Source of the DNA: Candidatus Poribacteria bacterium
GTDB lineage: Bacteria; Poribacteria; DTPJ01; WJIO01
Direction: 5' to 3'
NCBI GenBank assembly: GCA_014730235.1
Contig: WJIO01000023.1
Coordinates: 1-5,702 of the forward strand
DNA: 5,702 bases
A program made the translations under genes and the position numbers. Shown here one piece after another: positions 1 to 5,702 of the stretch (positions are counted from its first letter, which is position 1; each line of letters opens with the position of its first letter). A model generated the notes under the pieces. The model did not search any database. It was not told the DNA's origin and saw only the letters and a list, made by a program, of their open reading frames with translations.

Positions 1-273
1 AGAATTCTAAAAAATCTCTAAAACCAATGTTTATAAGAATTCAGCATGAAGAAACAGATGAAAATGCTCAAAGAATATAGTTCTATGTCATTCCTGCTTC
101 AAGCTTTTTGAAAAAGCTTGAGCAAAAAGGAATAAGAGTTTCGCAGGAATGACAGCCTGATAGCATTTTCATTTGCTAGTGTTTCTTTAAGCACTGCAAC
201 ATCTGATTTTAGTTAATTTTAGAAATATCAGTTACTGGAATAACATAAGTTGCAGAGGATCCTATATGATGTT
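1..273. other. Non-coding spacer downstream of the minus-strand dehydrogenase pair
   Basis: I see no convincing gene here. Its main content is the palindromic repeat at 58-172. The rest is AT-rich sequence, including two AGAATTC words near positions 1-8 and 36-42. It lies 3' of the minus-strand gene ending at 274, so the repeat would be transcribed as a large hairpin beyond that gene and might stop transcription. It lacks the U-run of a classical intrinsic terminator. Confidence 0.6.
58..172. repeat. Palindromic repeat element, copy 1 (MITE-like family)
   Basis: Nested inverted repeats are visible. The outer arms ATGAAAATGCT (58-68) and AGCATTTTCAT (162-172) are exact complements. The middle arms TGTCATTCCTGC (86-97) and GCAGGAATGACA (143-154) are also exact. 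The inner hairpin has 11-bp arms (99-109 and 111-121) around a single G. The left arm 86-109 is identical over 24 bases to the left arm of the copy at 5627-5650. The right arm differs: an extra ~20 bases (122-142) interrupt it and it ends TTTCGCAGGAATGACA, as the copy near 2080 does. The GGTTCTTCC outer end found on the other copies is not recognisable here, so this copy looks older or truncated. Family membership is seen directly; mobility is inferred. Confidence 0.8.
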
Positions 274-633
274 TTAGTTTTCGTTATGCTCTACAATTAT
301 TACTACATTTCCGGTCTTTTGCCCTGTTTCTACATACTTGTATGCTTGCACGATACGCTCAAGGGGATATTTCCTGTCTATCACTGCCTTGAATTTTCCT
401 TCTTCAGTGAGTTTCTTTACTAAACGTAAGCTACCCGGAATATCTGCAGAAAATGGAAATGCCGTTTTTTTGTTGCCCAATAGTGGTTTTATAACAGGTG
501 TTATAAGCGGCAAGTAGGTATTTTGAGCCATATAGCCTAAGTCTGATGAAATATAAACCCCTCCCGGTTTTAGCAATTTTTTAATCTGAAGAACATCAGG
601 GCTTCCATATTTTGTATATACAATTGCTTTCAT
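274..633 (-). CDS. Internally deleted MDR-family dehydrogenase (quinone oxidoreductase-like remnant)
   Basis: A 119-residue ORF homologous to both ends, but not the middle, of the medium-chain dehydrogenase/reductase encoded just upstream at 642-1625. Residues 1-16 (MKAIVYTKYGSPDVLQ) match that protein's N-terminus. From about residue 20 (LLKPGGVYISSD) to the end it aligns with that protein from about residue 228 onward, including the C-terminal VIDRKYPLE and TGNVVI segments typical of the family. About 208 residues are missing, covering most of the catalytic domain and the Rossmann nucleotide-binding motif, so it should not bind NAD(P)H or catalyse the family's reaction. The frame stays open across the join. 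It starts 8 bases after the upstream stop, and a GGGGG run in the upstream gene's last codons could serve as ribosome binding site, so it is probably co-transcribed and may be translated. The two N-terminal coding sequences differ at many third positions, so the duplication is not recent. It is most likely a decaying paralogue; a residual small-protein role is possible but unsupported. Confidence 0.8.
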   Translation of the reverse strand: MKAIVYTKYGSPDVLQIKKLLKPGGVYISSDLGYMAQNTYLPLITPVIKPLLGNKKTAFPFSADIPGSLRLVKKLTEEGKFKAVIDRKYPLERIVQAYKYVETGQKTGNVVIIVEHNEN

Positions 634-641
634 TTTTCCAT

Positions 642-1625
642 TTATCCCCCTTTTTCATACCCCATAGTTATTACAACTTTTCCTTTAGCATGTCCTCCCT
701 CAAAATACCGTAGAGCTTCGGCTGTATCACACAGGGGATAAATTTTATCAATAATTGGCTTTATTTTGCCGGCTTCAAAAAGCTCTTTTATATAATCCAG
801 ATCATTTGCGTTTGGTTTATGGATTAGTATACCCATTTTCTTGCTCCCGATTATGGAAACCAATGGTCCCAGTAAAAAGGTCTGATAAACCCGAGACCAA
901 GATCCACCTCCAAGCATGACATAACTGCCATTTGGACTTAACACAGACCTGTAATCGAGAATAGAACGATATGTAACAACATCAAGGATCAGGTCATATA
1001 TTTCTTTTTTTTCAAAAAAAATTTCCTTTGTGTAATCAATAACATGGTCTGCACCAATAGAACGCATCATATCTAATTTTTCTGTGCTGTCTACACCGGT
1101 TACTTCAGCTCCGAATGATTTTGCGATCTGTATTGCAAACGTACCCGAACCGCCACCTGCGCCATTGATTAAAACCCTTCGCCCTTCCTGAATTTTCCCT
1201 TTGCGAAGACCCTGGAGAGCAAGTCCTGCCGTCTGAGGTGTAGCTGCTGCTTGCTCGAATGTCATATTGGCAGGTTTTAAAGTTAATACTTCTTCGCCAG
1301 CACGTGCATATTCGGCAAAACCGCCCCAATTACCACCTGATATATCCCCGAAAACTTCATCGCCCGGTTGAAATTTCGTTACATTTTTGCCAATTTCCTC
1401 AACTTTACCTGCTATGTCACACCCCAATATTTTCTTTGGCTTCAGGAGTCCAAACATAACACGATTTGCAAAGGGTTCACCTCTAATCAGGTCTTTATCC
1501 CATGAATTAACAGATGCTGCATGAACTTTTACTAATACTTCGTTGTTTTTAGGAGTGGGTTTTTCTACTTCCTTAAGCTGAAGAACATCGGGTGATCCGT
1601 ATTCTGTATAGATAATTGCTTTCAT
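642..1625 (-). CDS. NAD(P)-dependent zinc-free MDR dehydrogenase, quinone oxidoreductase-like
   Basis: A full-length 327-residue cytosolic member of the medium-chain dehydrogenase/reductase superfamily (quinone oxidoreductase or alcohol dehydrogenase-like). The GroES-like catalytic domain spans about residues 1-125, with HAASVNSWD at 35-43 and ILGCDIAGKV at 66-75. The Rossmann domain follows, with the glycine motif NGAGGGSG at 154-161 and a second-strand region VTGVDSTEK at 175-183. The C-terminal segment IIDKIYPL...KGKVVI (291-319) closes the catalytic domain. Asn40 sits where zinc-dependent alcohol dehydrogenases have the first zinc-ligand Cys, and there is no four-Cys structural zinc loop, so a zinc-independent, QOR-type reduction of a quinone, enone or similar carbonyl is expected. 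The cofactor is probably NADPH by family, but Asp179 leaves NADH possible. The true substrate cannot be read from sequence. The ATG has AAGGT about 8 bases upstream. It is the first gene of a two-gene unit with the deleted paralogue. There is no signal peptide or membrane segment. Confidence 0.94.
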   Translation of the reverse strand: MKAIIYTEYGSPDVLQLKEVEKPTPKNNEVLVKVHAASVNSWDKDLIRGEPFANRVMFGLLKPKKILGCDIAGKVEEIGKNVTKFQPGDEVFGDISGGNWGGFAEYARAGEEVLTLKPANMTFEQAAATPQTAGLALQGLRKGKIQEGRRVLINGAGGGSGTFAIQIAKSFGAEVTGVDSTEKLDMMRSIGADHVIDYTKEIFFEKKEIYDLILDVVTYRSILDYRSVLSPNGSYVMLGGGSWSRVYQTFLLGPLVSIIGSKKMGILIHKPNANDLDYIKELFEAGKIKPIIDKIYPLCDTAEALRYFEGGHAKGKVVITMGYEKGG

Positions 1626-1664
1626 ATTTTTATACCTTATGTAATATTTATGCAGTTCTACATA

Positions 1665-1700
1665 AGATTGGGCACGAGATTGGGCACGCGTCGGCGTGCC
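1665..1700. repeat. Tandem 12-bp repeat running into a GC-rich hairpin
   Basis: AGATTGGGCACG occurs twice head to tail (1665-1676 and 1677-1688). The second copy leads directly into a perfect 7-bp stem, GGCACGC (1683-1689) with GCGTGCC (1694-1700), closed by a four-base loop. It is conspicuously GC-rich against its AT-rich surroundings. It lies about 40-75 bases upstream of the dehydrogenase start, so on the minus strand it could fall in the promoter or 5' leader. It resembles the small dispersed hairpins common in some bacterial genomes; function is unknown. Confidence 0.7.
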
Positions 1701-1960
1701 TAACTACAATACCGCATAAAAACTTACTCTCTAAATATCCATGTTCCAGGTATTGATTGTCTTTTTATTCCAGTGACTTCTATTTAAGGTCAGTATAACA
1801 AAACTTAAATGCAAATACAAGGTTGTCTGGTCTTTTTCCATGACAAAAAATATTGAAACAATAGATCAGGCAATGGTAGAATAGACCAAAGCAATTGGAA
1901 GGTATGCATTTTGGTAATGGCATATTCTTTGCAATAAATATGGATAGAAAGTTAAGAGAG

Positions 1961-2105
1961 TTGGTTCTTCCGGGTTTAGTGTGGTAATAATTGAAAATGT
2001 TCTCAGCTTGTCATTCCTGCGAAAGCAGTAATCCAGTCATCATGTTAAGCTTCTGAATTCCTGCTTTCGCAGGAATGACAAACAGATGATATTTTTTCTC
2101 AATTA
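1961..2105. repeat. Palindromic repeat element, copy 2, with transposon-like left end
   Basis: The left end, TTGGTTCTTCCGGGTT and on to GTGGTAA (1961-1987), matches 5579-5605 at 26 of 27 bases. The segment 1983-2020 is the mirror image of 5665-5702 with one mismatch in 38 bases. The inner arms, TGTCATTCCTGC-GAAAGCAG (2009-2028) and its complement (2061-2080), are an exact 20-bp inverted repeat around a 32-base centre. Each arm also folds on itself as CTGC-GAAA-GCAG or CTGC-TTTC-GCAG, like widespread dispersed bacterial repeats of the ATTCC...GGAAT type. The right end is degraded: only traces such as ATATTTT and CAATTA remain near 2090-2105, so the right boundary is approximate. No transposase is encoded, so it would be non-autonomous. 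Confidence 0.8.
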
Positions 2106-2187
2106 GACGATGTTTTTTTACATTTCCATACTCAAGTCATAAGAGCCAAAGCGTTCTAACAATGGATCAGGTTAATATTTCGGCGGT

Positions 2188-2224
2188 GTTGGTTTTAAGG
2201 CAACGCTGTTGTTTTCTAACCAAC
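2188..2224 (+). promoter_or_regulatory. Long hairpin in the presumed 5' leader of the PRC-barrel gene
   Basis: The outer stem is GTTGGTT (2188-2194) with AACCAAC (2218-2224). After a symmetric 2x2 internal loop (TT/CT) comes an inner stem, AAGGCAAC (2197-2204) with GTTGTTTT (2208-2215), including two G-U pairs, closed by GCT. Together this gives 15 pairs in 37 bases, ending 20 bases before the Shine-Dalgarno sequence. No T-run follows, so it is not a classical terminator. A weak TAATAT -10-like box lies at 2173-2178. A cis-acting RNA structure or a regulator-binding palindrome are both possible; neither is shown. Confidence 0.5.
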
Positions 2225-2244
2225 GATATATAGATATATACAAA

Positions 2245-2250
2245 AGGAGA
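2245..2250 (+). promoter_or_regulatory. Ribosome binding site that fixes the TTG start of the PRC-barrel gene
   Basis: AGGAGA lies 6 bases before the TTG at 2257, near-ideal spacing. The next in-frame TTG at 2263 would sit 12 bases away, which is less favourable, and there is no in-frame ATG near the beginning. This supports a TTG start at 2257. Confidence 0.8.
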
Positions 2251-2256
2251 GAATAA

Positions 2257-2982
2257 TTGTTATTGAGAAATATAAAAGATTTAATTGATGAGTATAAAAT
2301 TCATGCTACTGATGGTATTATAGGAGAAGTTGAGGATTTTTACTTTGAGGATTTATCATGGACTGTAAGATATCTTATTGTAGACATTGGCACATGGCTT
2401 TCAGATCGTAAAGTACTTATCTCGCCTGTGGCATTGGAAAAACCGGACTGGGATAAAAAAATATTGCATGTTTCCCTTACTAAGGATCAGATTGAAAGAA
2501 GCCCTGAAGTTAAGACTAGTAAACCAATATCCAGAGAATATGAGGCCGAACTACATAGATATTATGAGTGGCCATTATATTGGGACTACGGCCCTATAAA
2601 AGAAGAAGCTAATAAGCTTGAAAAACAAAAGACAACTAATTTACGAAGTGTAAAGGAAATTATAGGATATAGAGTTAAGGCTACTGAAGGTGAAATAGGT
2701 CCATTGCTTGATCTTGTTTTTGATTATGAAAATTGGATTATTCGTTATATGATAATCAGCACAAGGTATATAATTGAACATGCGAGGGATTTAATTAAAG
2801 GTAAAAAAGTATTAATTTCACCAGATTGGACGGAAATTAGCTGGGCAGAATCGGAAATATATGTAGATCATCCGATAGATATTATTAAAGACGGCCCTGA
2901 ATATGATCCGGATGTTACATTTGATCGGGAATTTGAAGAAATTATATATGATTATTATAAACGTCCAAAATATTGGGAATAA
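2257..2982 (+). CDS. Tandem PRC-barrel domain protein
   Basis: A 241-residue soluble acidic protein built from two similar units. Unit 1 (residues 2-109) begins LLRNIKDL and unit 2 (129-240) begins LRSVKEI. Both then show a PRC-barrel pattern: HATDGIIGEVEDFYFED (16-32) against KATEGEIGPLLDLVFDY (141-157), TVRYLIVD (36-43) against IIRYMIIS (161-168), and RKVLISP (51-57) against KKVLISP (183-189). Each unit ends in an aromatic tail: REYEAELHRYYEWPLYW (93-109) and REFEEIIYDYYKRPKYW (224-240). A charged linker (about 110-128) joins them. PRC-barrels occur in RimM and in photosynthetic reaction-centre subunit H, but stand-alone bacterial versions like this have no settled biochemical role, so none is assigned. 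The gene uses TTG with a strong Shine-Dalgarno and has a hairpin in its leader. It stands alone, with over 500 bases on each side. No signal peptide or transmembrane helix is evident. Confidence 0.92.
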   Translation: MLLRNIKDLIDEYKIHATDGIIGEVEDFYFEDLSWTVRYLIVDIGTWLSDRKVLISPVALEKPDWDKKILHVSLTKDQIERSPEVKTSKPISREYEAELHRYYEWPLYWDYGPIKEEANKLEKQKTTNLRSVKEIIGYRVKATEGEIGPLLDLVFDYENWIIRYMIISTRYIIEHARDLIKGKKVLISPDWTEISWAESEIYVDHPIDIIKDGPEYDPDVTFDREFEEIIYDYYKRPKYWE

Positions 2983-3066
2983 TCTTTTTATGTGAAGTGA
3001 TCTCGAAAGCTCAAACTACTTACTTAAATTCTAATGATTTTGAAGTTTTCAACCGCGCTAAAAAAT

Positions 3067-3116
3067 CCCCTTTGTCCTCTTATTAAGGGGGAAAATGGGC
3101 TTTGCCCATTAGAGGA
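3067..3116. repeat. Nested hairpin downstream of the PRC-barrel gene
   Basis: A perfect 7-bp stem, AATGGGC (3094-3100) with GCCCATT (3104-3110), loop TTT, is flanked by TCCTCT (3075-3080) and its complement AGAGGA (3111-3116). A competing pair, CCCCTT (3067-3072) with AAGGGG (3085-3090), spans the left part. It starts about 85 bases past the stop codon, so it could protect or end the PRC-barrel transcript. Its look (CCCCTTT...AAGGGGG) is that of a dispersed repeat rather than a gene-specific terminator. Confidence 0.6.
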
Positions 3117-3229
3117 AAAGTTGGATATTTTTTCTGAAAATTACTTATAATTACTGGATTTTGGACGTGAGTTCGGACAATAAGATGTTTGAAAATTTTC
3201 TAAGCATGTCTTTATTAACACATTTAATT

Positions 3230-3241
3230 CTGAATATTCAG
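3230..3241. repeat. 12-bp perfect palindrome
   Basis: CTGAATATTCAG reads identically on both strands and lies about 290 bases upstream of the response regulator start. It could be a dimeric-protein binding site, but a single AT-rich palindrome of this size is weak evidence. Confidence 0.35.
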
Positions 3242-3294
3242 GGAATTTTTAGGAAAGATTTATTGATTGAAATTCCACAAAATCCTTTTATAAA

Positions 3295-3351
3295 GTAATC
3301 GTTAAAAAATGAAAAATGAAAACTAAATTATATCCATTTTTTAACAATTAC
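3295..3351. repeat. 17-bp inverted repeat upstream of the response regulator gene
   Basis: GTAATCGTTAAAAAATG (3295-3311) and CATTTTTTAACAATTAC (3335-3351) are complementary at 16 of 17 positions, with a 23-base AT-rich spacer. The first 16 bases recur exactly at 5564-5579, after the same gene. The pair ends about 180 bases before the start codon. It could be an operator pair, a hairpin in a long leader, or the two ends of a tiny mobile remnant. Confidence 0.65.
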
Positions 3352-3529
3352 ATAAAAATGGAGTTAGAGGTTCTTTTCTCAAAATTTCCTTAAGTTAGTG
3401 ATATTCCCCTTAACCTACTTTGGCAAAAGGGCAAATGAGATTCTTCAATGATATTTACTAAAATTGTTTTGCTGTATATATGCGAACTCATGTCTAAACA
3501 TCAGATAGTTAAAAGAGGTAAAGAACATT

Positions 3530-5509
3530 ATGGATCAGAAAAGCACTATTCTTATTGCAGATGATGAAAAGATAGGCAGAGATGTTTTAAAGGGATTATT
3601 GATAAAAAAAGGTTATAACCTGGTCTTTGCTACAGACGGAATCGAAACGTTGAACAAGGCTAAGGAAATAAGCCCTGACCTTATTCTTTTGGATTTAATG
3701 ATGCCTGAAATGGATGGTTTTGAGGTATGCAGGAAGATCCGTTCTGATCCGGTTTTGGCTGAAGTGCCAATAATTATGATAACGGCTCTTGATGACCGTA
3801 AATCACGTCTTCGAGGAATTGAATCCGGAGCCGATGGTTTTATGAGTAAACCCTTTGATGGAATAGAATTGCAAACCCGAGTTCGAACTGTCACACGTCT
3901 TAACCGTTATCGCAGATTACTTCGGACAAACCGAGAACTTGAAAGTAAAATATCTCAAATATCGGCATTATATGATATACTGAGAGACCTTAATTCAGCA
4001 ACTGATCTGGATGTTTTGCTTAGAAATATTGCGCAGAAGACAAAAAAGCTGATAGGAGTAGAAAAGACCTCGATATTTCTCTGGGATAAGGCAAATGAAT
4101 ATTTGCGTCCAATAGTAATTCAGGAGGAAGATAAAAAACATTATCATGAAGATTATATATCCACGGCTTCTGAGATAGCTGATTGGGTTTTTCAGGAAGG
4201 TAAACCTGCATCTATACAAAAAAACACTGATTTGTTTGAAGAGAATGTCAAAAGAGAAGAAACCGATAATTTGAATTCTGTTTTATGTGTACCCCTCCGG
4301 GGCAAAGAAGAAATAATTGGAGTTTTGGAAGTAATCAATAAAAACAACGGGATATTTACAGAAGATGATCAAGAACTCCTGGAAGCTATGGCTGATAATA
4401 TTGCTTTATCTATTGAGCGGGTTAACCTGTATGAGGAATTACAGAAGGCAGAAGCACTTTTAAAACGTGAGAATGCTGAGTTAAGACTATCGGTAAGAAA
4501 GATGTATAGGTTTAGTAAGATAATTGGCAAGAATGAAAAATTAACTGATACAATTAAAAAAGCCCAACAAGTAGCTCTTACTAATTCTACAGTTTTGATA
4601 TATGGAGAAACAGGAACCGGGAAGGAATTACTGGCTCGCGCTGTTCACGAGAACAGTCCGCGTTCCAAGAAAAATTTTGTGCCTATAAACTGCGGGGCCA
4701 TGCCCAAGGACCTATTGGAAAGTGAGCTTTTTGGACATGAAAAAGGGGCTTTTACCGGTGCAACCAAGAGGCGTATCGGAAGATTTGAAGAGGCTGATGA
4801 TGGGACATTGTTTCTTGACGAAATCGGTGATATGCCACTAAATCTCCAGGTAAGATTGCTAAGAGTGCTTCAGGAAGGAGTTATCCAGCGATTAGGCAGC
4901 AATAAGGATATTGAAGTAGATATAAGAATTATAGCTGCGACTCATGAGGACCTGTATGGGCTTGTAACAAAAAACAGATTTCGGGAGGATCTATACTACC
5001 GACTTAAGGTGTTTGATCTGACATTACCACCGCTGAGGGAACGCAAGGACGATATACCAGTTCTCATAAACTATTTTATTCTCGAATACAACGATAAATT
5101 GGAAAAACAGATAACGGGCGTTGATAAACCCACTATGGAAATATTGTGTAATTATGACTATCCGGGAAATATAAGGGAACTTAAACATATTATAGAAAGT
5201 GCTATGGTATTATGTAAAGAAGATGTGATAAAAACTGATTTGATACCAAAAGAACTAAGAACCTCATCTGCTAGTAATAAAATAGTTGATACAAAAGATG
5301 TAAAAATACCCACTAATAAAGCAGAATTAAGAGAAGCCAGAACTGAAGCCCAACAACAGGTAGAAATTCTTTTTCTGCGGAATATATTATCAGCCAGTGA
5401 TGGAAATGTTACAGAGGCTGCGCGGAAATCGGGTATGAATAGATCTTGGTTAAGTGAATTAATCGGGAAACATAACCTGGATTTAGATCAATACAGAAAT
5501 GTTGATTGA
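3530..5509 (+). CDS. Sigma-54-dependent response regulator, REC-GAF-AAA+-Fis
   Basis: A 659-residue NtrC-family activator. The receiver domain (about 5-122) has acidic Asp11 and Asp12, phosphoacceptor Asp55 ([11 protein letters not shown]), Thr85 and Lys107, so it should be phosphorylated by a histidine kinase. A GAF domain (about 145-300, with [20 protein letters not shown] at 251-270) follows, then a helical, probably coiled-coil linker (300-325). The AAA+ ATPase (about 330-570) is complete: Walker A GETGTGKE (359-366), sigma-54-contacting GAFTGA (406-411), Walker B GTLFLDE (425-431), AATH sensor I (469-472), arginine fingers near Arg485 and Arg491, and YPGNIREL (544-551). A Fis-type helix-turn-helix (about 606-650) ends the protein, with [20 protein letters not shown] at 626-645. 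All catalytic motifs are intact, so it should hydrolyse ATP to open sigma-54 promoters. The ATG has AGAGGT about 10 bases upstream. REC plus GAF in one activator suggests two inputs, phosphorylation and a ligand or partner. No kinase or obvious target operon is present, so its regulon is unknown. Confidence 0.96.
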   Translation: MDQKSTILIADDEKIGRDVLKGLLIKKGYNLVFATDGIETLNKAKEISPDLILLDLMMPEMDGFEVCRKIRSDPVLAEVPIIMITALDDRKSRLRGIESGADGFMSKPFDGIELQTRVRTVTRLNRYRRLLRTNRELESKISQISALYDILRDLNSATDLDVLLRNIAQKTKKLIGVEKTSIFLWDKANEYLRPIVIQEEDKKHYHEDYISTASEIADWVFQEGKPASIQKNTDLFEENVKREETDNLNSVLCVPLRGKEEIIGVLEVINKNNGIFTEDDQELLEAMADNIALSIERVNLYEELQKAEALLKRENAELRLSVRKMYRFSKIIGKNEKLTDTIKKAQQVALTNSTVLIYGETGTGKELLARAVHENSPRSKKNFVPINCGAMPKDLLESELFGHEKGAFTGATKRRIGRFEEADDGTLFLDEIGDMPLNLQVRLLRVLQEGVIQRLGSNKDIEVDIRIIAATHEDLYGLVTKNRFREDLYYRLKVFDLTLPPLRERKDDIPVLINYFILEYNDKLEKQITGVDKPTMEILCNYDYPGNIRELKHIIESAMVLCKEDVIKTDLIPKELRTSSASNKIVDTKDVKIPTNKAELREARTEAQQQVEILFLRNILSASDGNVTEAARKSGMNRSWLSELIGKHNLDLDQYRNVD

Positions 5510-5530
5510 AATACAACAATGTTGTGTATT
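5510..5530 (+). terminator. Weak hairpin just after the response regulator stop
   Basis: AATACAACA is followed by an imperfect complement, TGTTGTGTATT. The core stem is ACAAC (5513-5517) with GTTGT (5521-5525). A T-rich stretch comes only about 20 bases later (5547-5560). The stem is short and AT-rich, so terminator function is doubtful. The much stronger palindrome at 5627-5676 may do this job instead. Confidence 0.25.
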
Positions 5531-5563
5531 AGTCAACAGCAATTCTTGTTTTGGTTTTTTAAT

Positions 5564-5579
5564 GTAATCGTTAAAAAAT
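5564..5579 (+). repeat. Direct copy of the upstream 16-bp motif, abutting repeat copy 3
   Basis: GTAATCGTTAAAAAAT is identical to 3295-3310, so the motif flanks the response regulator gene. Here it runs straight into the TTGGTTCTTCC end of palindromic repeat copy 3. The base pair context to its left (T-rich) is similar at all occurrences. Confidence 0.6.
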
Positions 5580-5702
5580 TGGTTCTTCCGGGTTCAGTGT
5601 GGTAAAGATAAGAAACTTCTTTATGCTGTCATTCCTGCTTCAAGCTTTTTCTAAAAAGCTTGAAGCAGGAATGACAAGCTGAGAGCATTTTCAATTATTA
5701 CC
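5579..5702. repeat. Palindromic repeat element, copy 3, cut by the window end
   Basis: The centre is a perfect 24-bp inverted repeat: 5627-5650 (TGTCATTCCTGC then TTCAAGCTTTTT) and 5653-5676, with only CT between. The outer flanks are symmetric in length: GGTAA begins 26 bases before the left arm (5601) and TTACC ends 26 bases after the right arm (5702). The left end 5579-5605 matches copy 2 at 26 of 27 bases. The right half matches copy 2's left half inverted, 37 of 38. By symmetry the element should extend about 20 bases past the window, giving about 142 bp. It has no coding capacity. Confidence 0.85.

Larger units (their letters stand above)
1626..2256. other. Divergent intergenic region rich in short repeats
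   Basis: These 631 bases separate the minus-strand dehydrogenase from the plus-strand PRC-barrel gene, so promoters for both must lie here, but no strong -35/-10 pair stands out. The region holds a 12-bp tandem repeat with hairpin (1665-1700), the second palindromic repeat (1961 to about 2105) and a long leader hairpin (2188-2224). Between about 1740 and 1960 I see no conserved gene; the longest start-to-stop reading noticed is 14 codons. Confidence 0.6.
2983..3529. other. Intergenic region between PRC-barrel and response regulator genes
   Basis: These 547 bases show no gene I would defend. They contain a nested repeat/hairpin (3067-3116), a 12-bp palindrome (3230-3241) and a 17-bp inverted repeat (3295-3351). 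The promoter of the regulator gene should lie in the last ~180 bases. A TATATA at 3475-3480 is a possible -10, but no good -35 sits at standard spacing. No terminator with a T-run follows the PRC-barrel gene directly. Confidence 0.55.

Noticed and set aside
1105-1459. Overlapping ORFs on both strands inside the dehydrogenase gene
   Set aside because: They are out-of-frame readings of a clearly conserved MDR gene, with no domain signal of their own.
1841-1885. A 14-codon ORF (MTKNIETIDQAMVE)
   Set aside because: Too short, with no ribosome binding site and no recognisable similarity.
1961-2105. Repeat copies considered as a CRISPR array
   Set aside because: The repeats are palindromic and kilobases apart, with no regular spacers and no cas genes.
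3034-3150. A 38-codon plus-strand ORF starting ATGATTTTGAAG
   Set aside because: It runs through the nested hairpin repeat, its peptide is dictated by that repeat, and it has no Shine-Dalgarno sequence; most likely spurious.
3420-3437. TTGGCAAAAGGGCAAATG as a possible sigma-54 promoter of the regulator gene
   Set aside because: The GG and GC elements are about 3 bases too close for a -24/-12 promoter.
3613-4219. Minus-strand ORFs inside the response regulator gene
   Set aside because: They are antisense shadows of the receiver and GAF coding sequence; no start signals or family features.

Overview
This window is AT-rich (roughly one third G+C by eye) bacterial chromosome. It has four protein genes separated by unusually long intergenic stretches that are full of short palindromic repeats. 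The sigma-54 activator, the TTG start behind a strong Shine-Dalgarno, and the repeat-rich low-GC spacers would fit an anammox-type planctomycete, a Nitrospirota or a Desulfobacterota member. No marker gene settles the taxonomy, so this is only an impression.

Layout. Positions 1-273 are non-coding and carry a palindromic repeat (58-172). Positions 274-1625 hold two minus-strand genes in a tight unit. The upstream gene (1625-642) encodes a complete zinc-free quinone-oxidoreductase-like dehydrogenase of the medium-chain dehydrogenase/reductase (MDR) superfamily. The downstream gene (633-274) is a paralogue that has lost about 208 internal residues, including the whole cofactor site. Positions 1626-2256 are non-coding, with a 12-bp tandem repeat plus hairpin, a second palindromic repeat with transposon-like ends (from 1961), and a long hairpin just before the next gene. 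Positions 2257-2982 (plus strand, TTG start) encode a protein made of two tandem PRC-barrel units. Positions 2983-3529 are non-coding, with several inverted repeats. Positions 3530-5509 (plus strand) encode a REC-GAF-AAA+-Fis sigma-54-dependent response regulator with no kinase beside it. Positions 5510-5702 are non-coding and end inside a third, nearly perfect copy of the palindromic repeat.

How it fits together. The genes do not form an obvious pathway: a redox enzyme with a decayed sister, a PRC-barrel protein of unknown role, and an orphan two-component regulator. The most informative signal is in the spacers. Three related inverted-repeat elements share a TGTCATTCCTGC core, and two of them share a 27-bp outer end (TTGGTTCTTCCGGGTT...). 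The right half of the last copy is the mirror image of the left half of the middle copy. This points to a small non-autonomous mobile element (MITE-like) family. A separate motif, GTAATCGTTAAAAAAT, occurs as an inverted pair upstream of the regulator gene and once more downstream of it. I found no CRISPR array, tRNA or rRNA, and no clear new multi-gene system.
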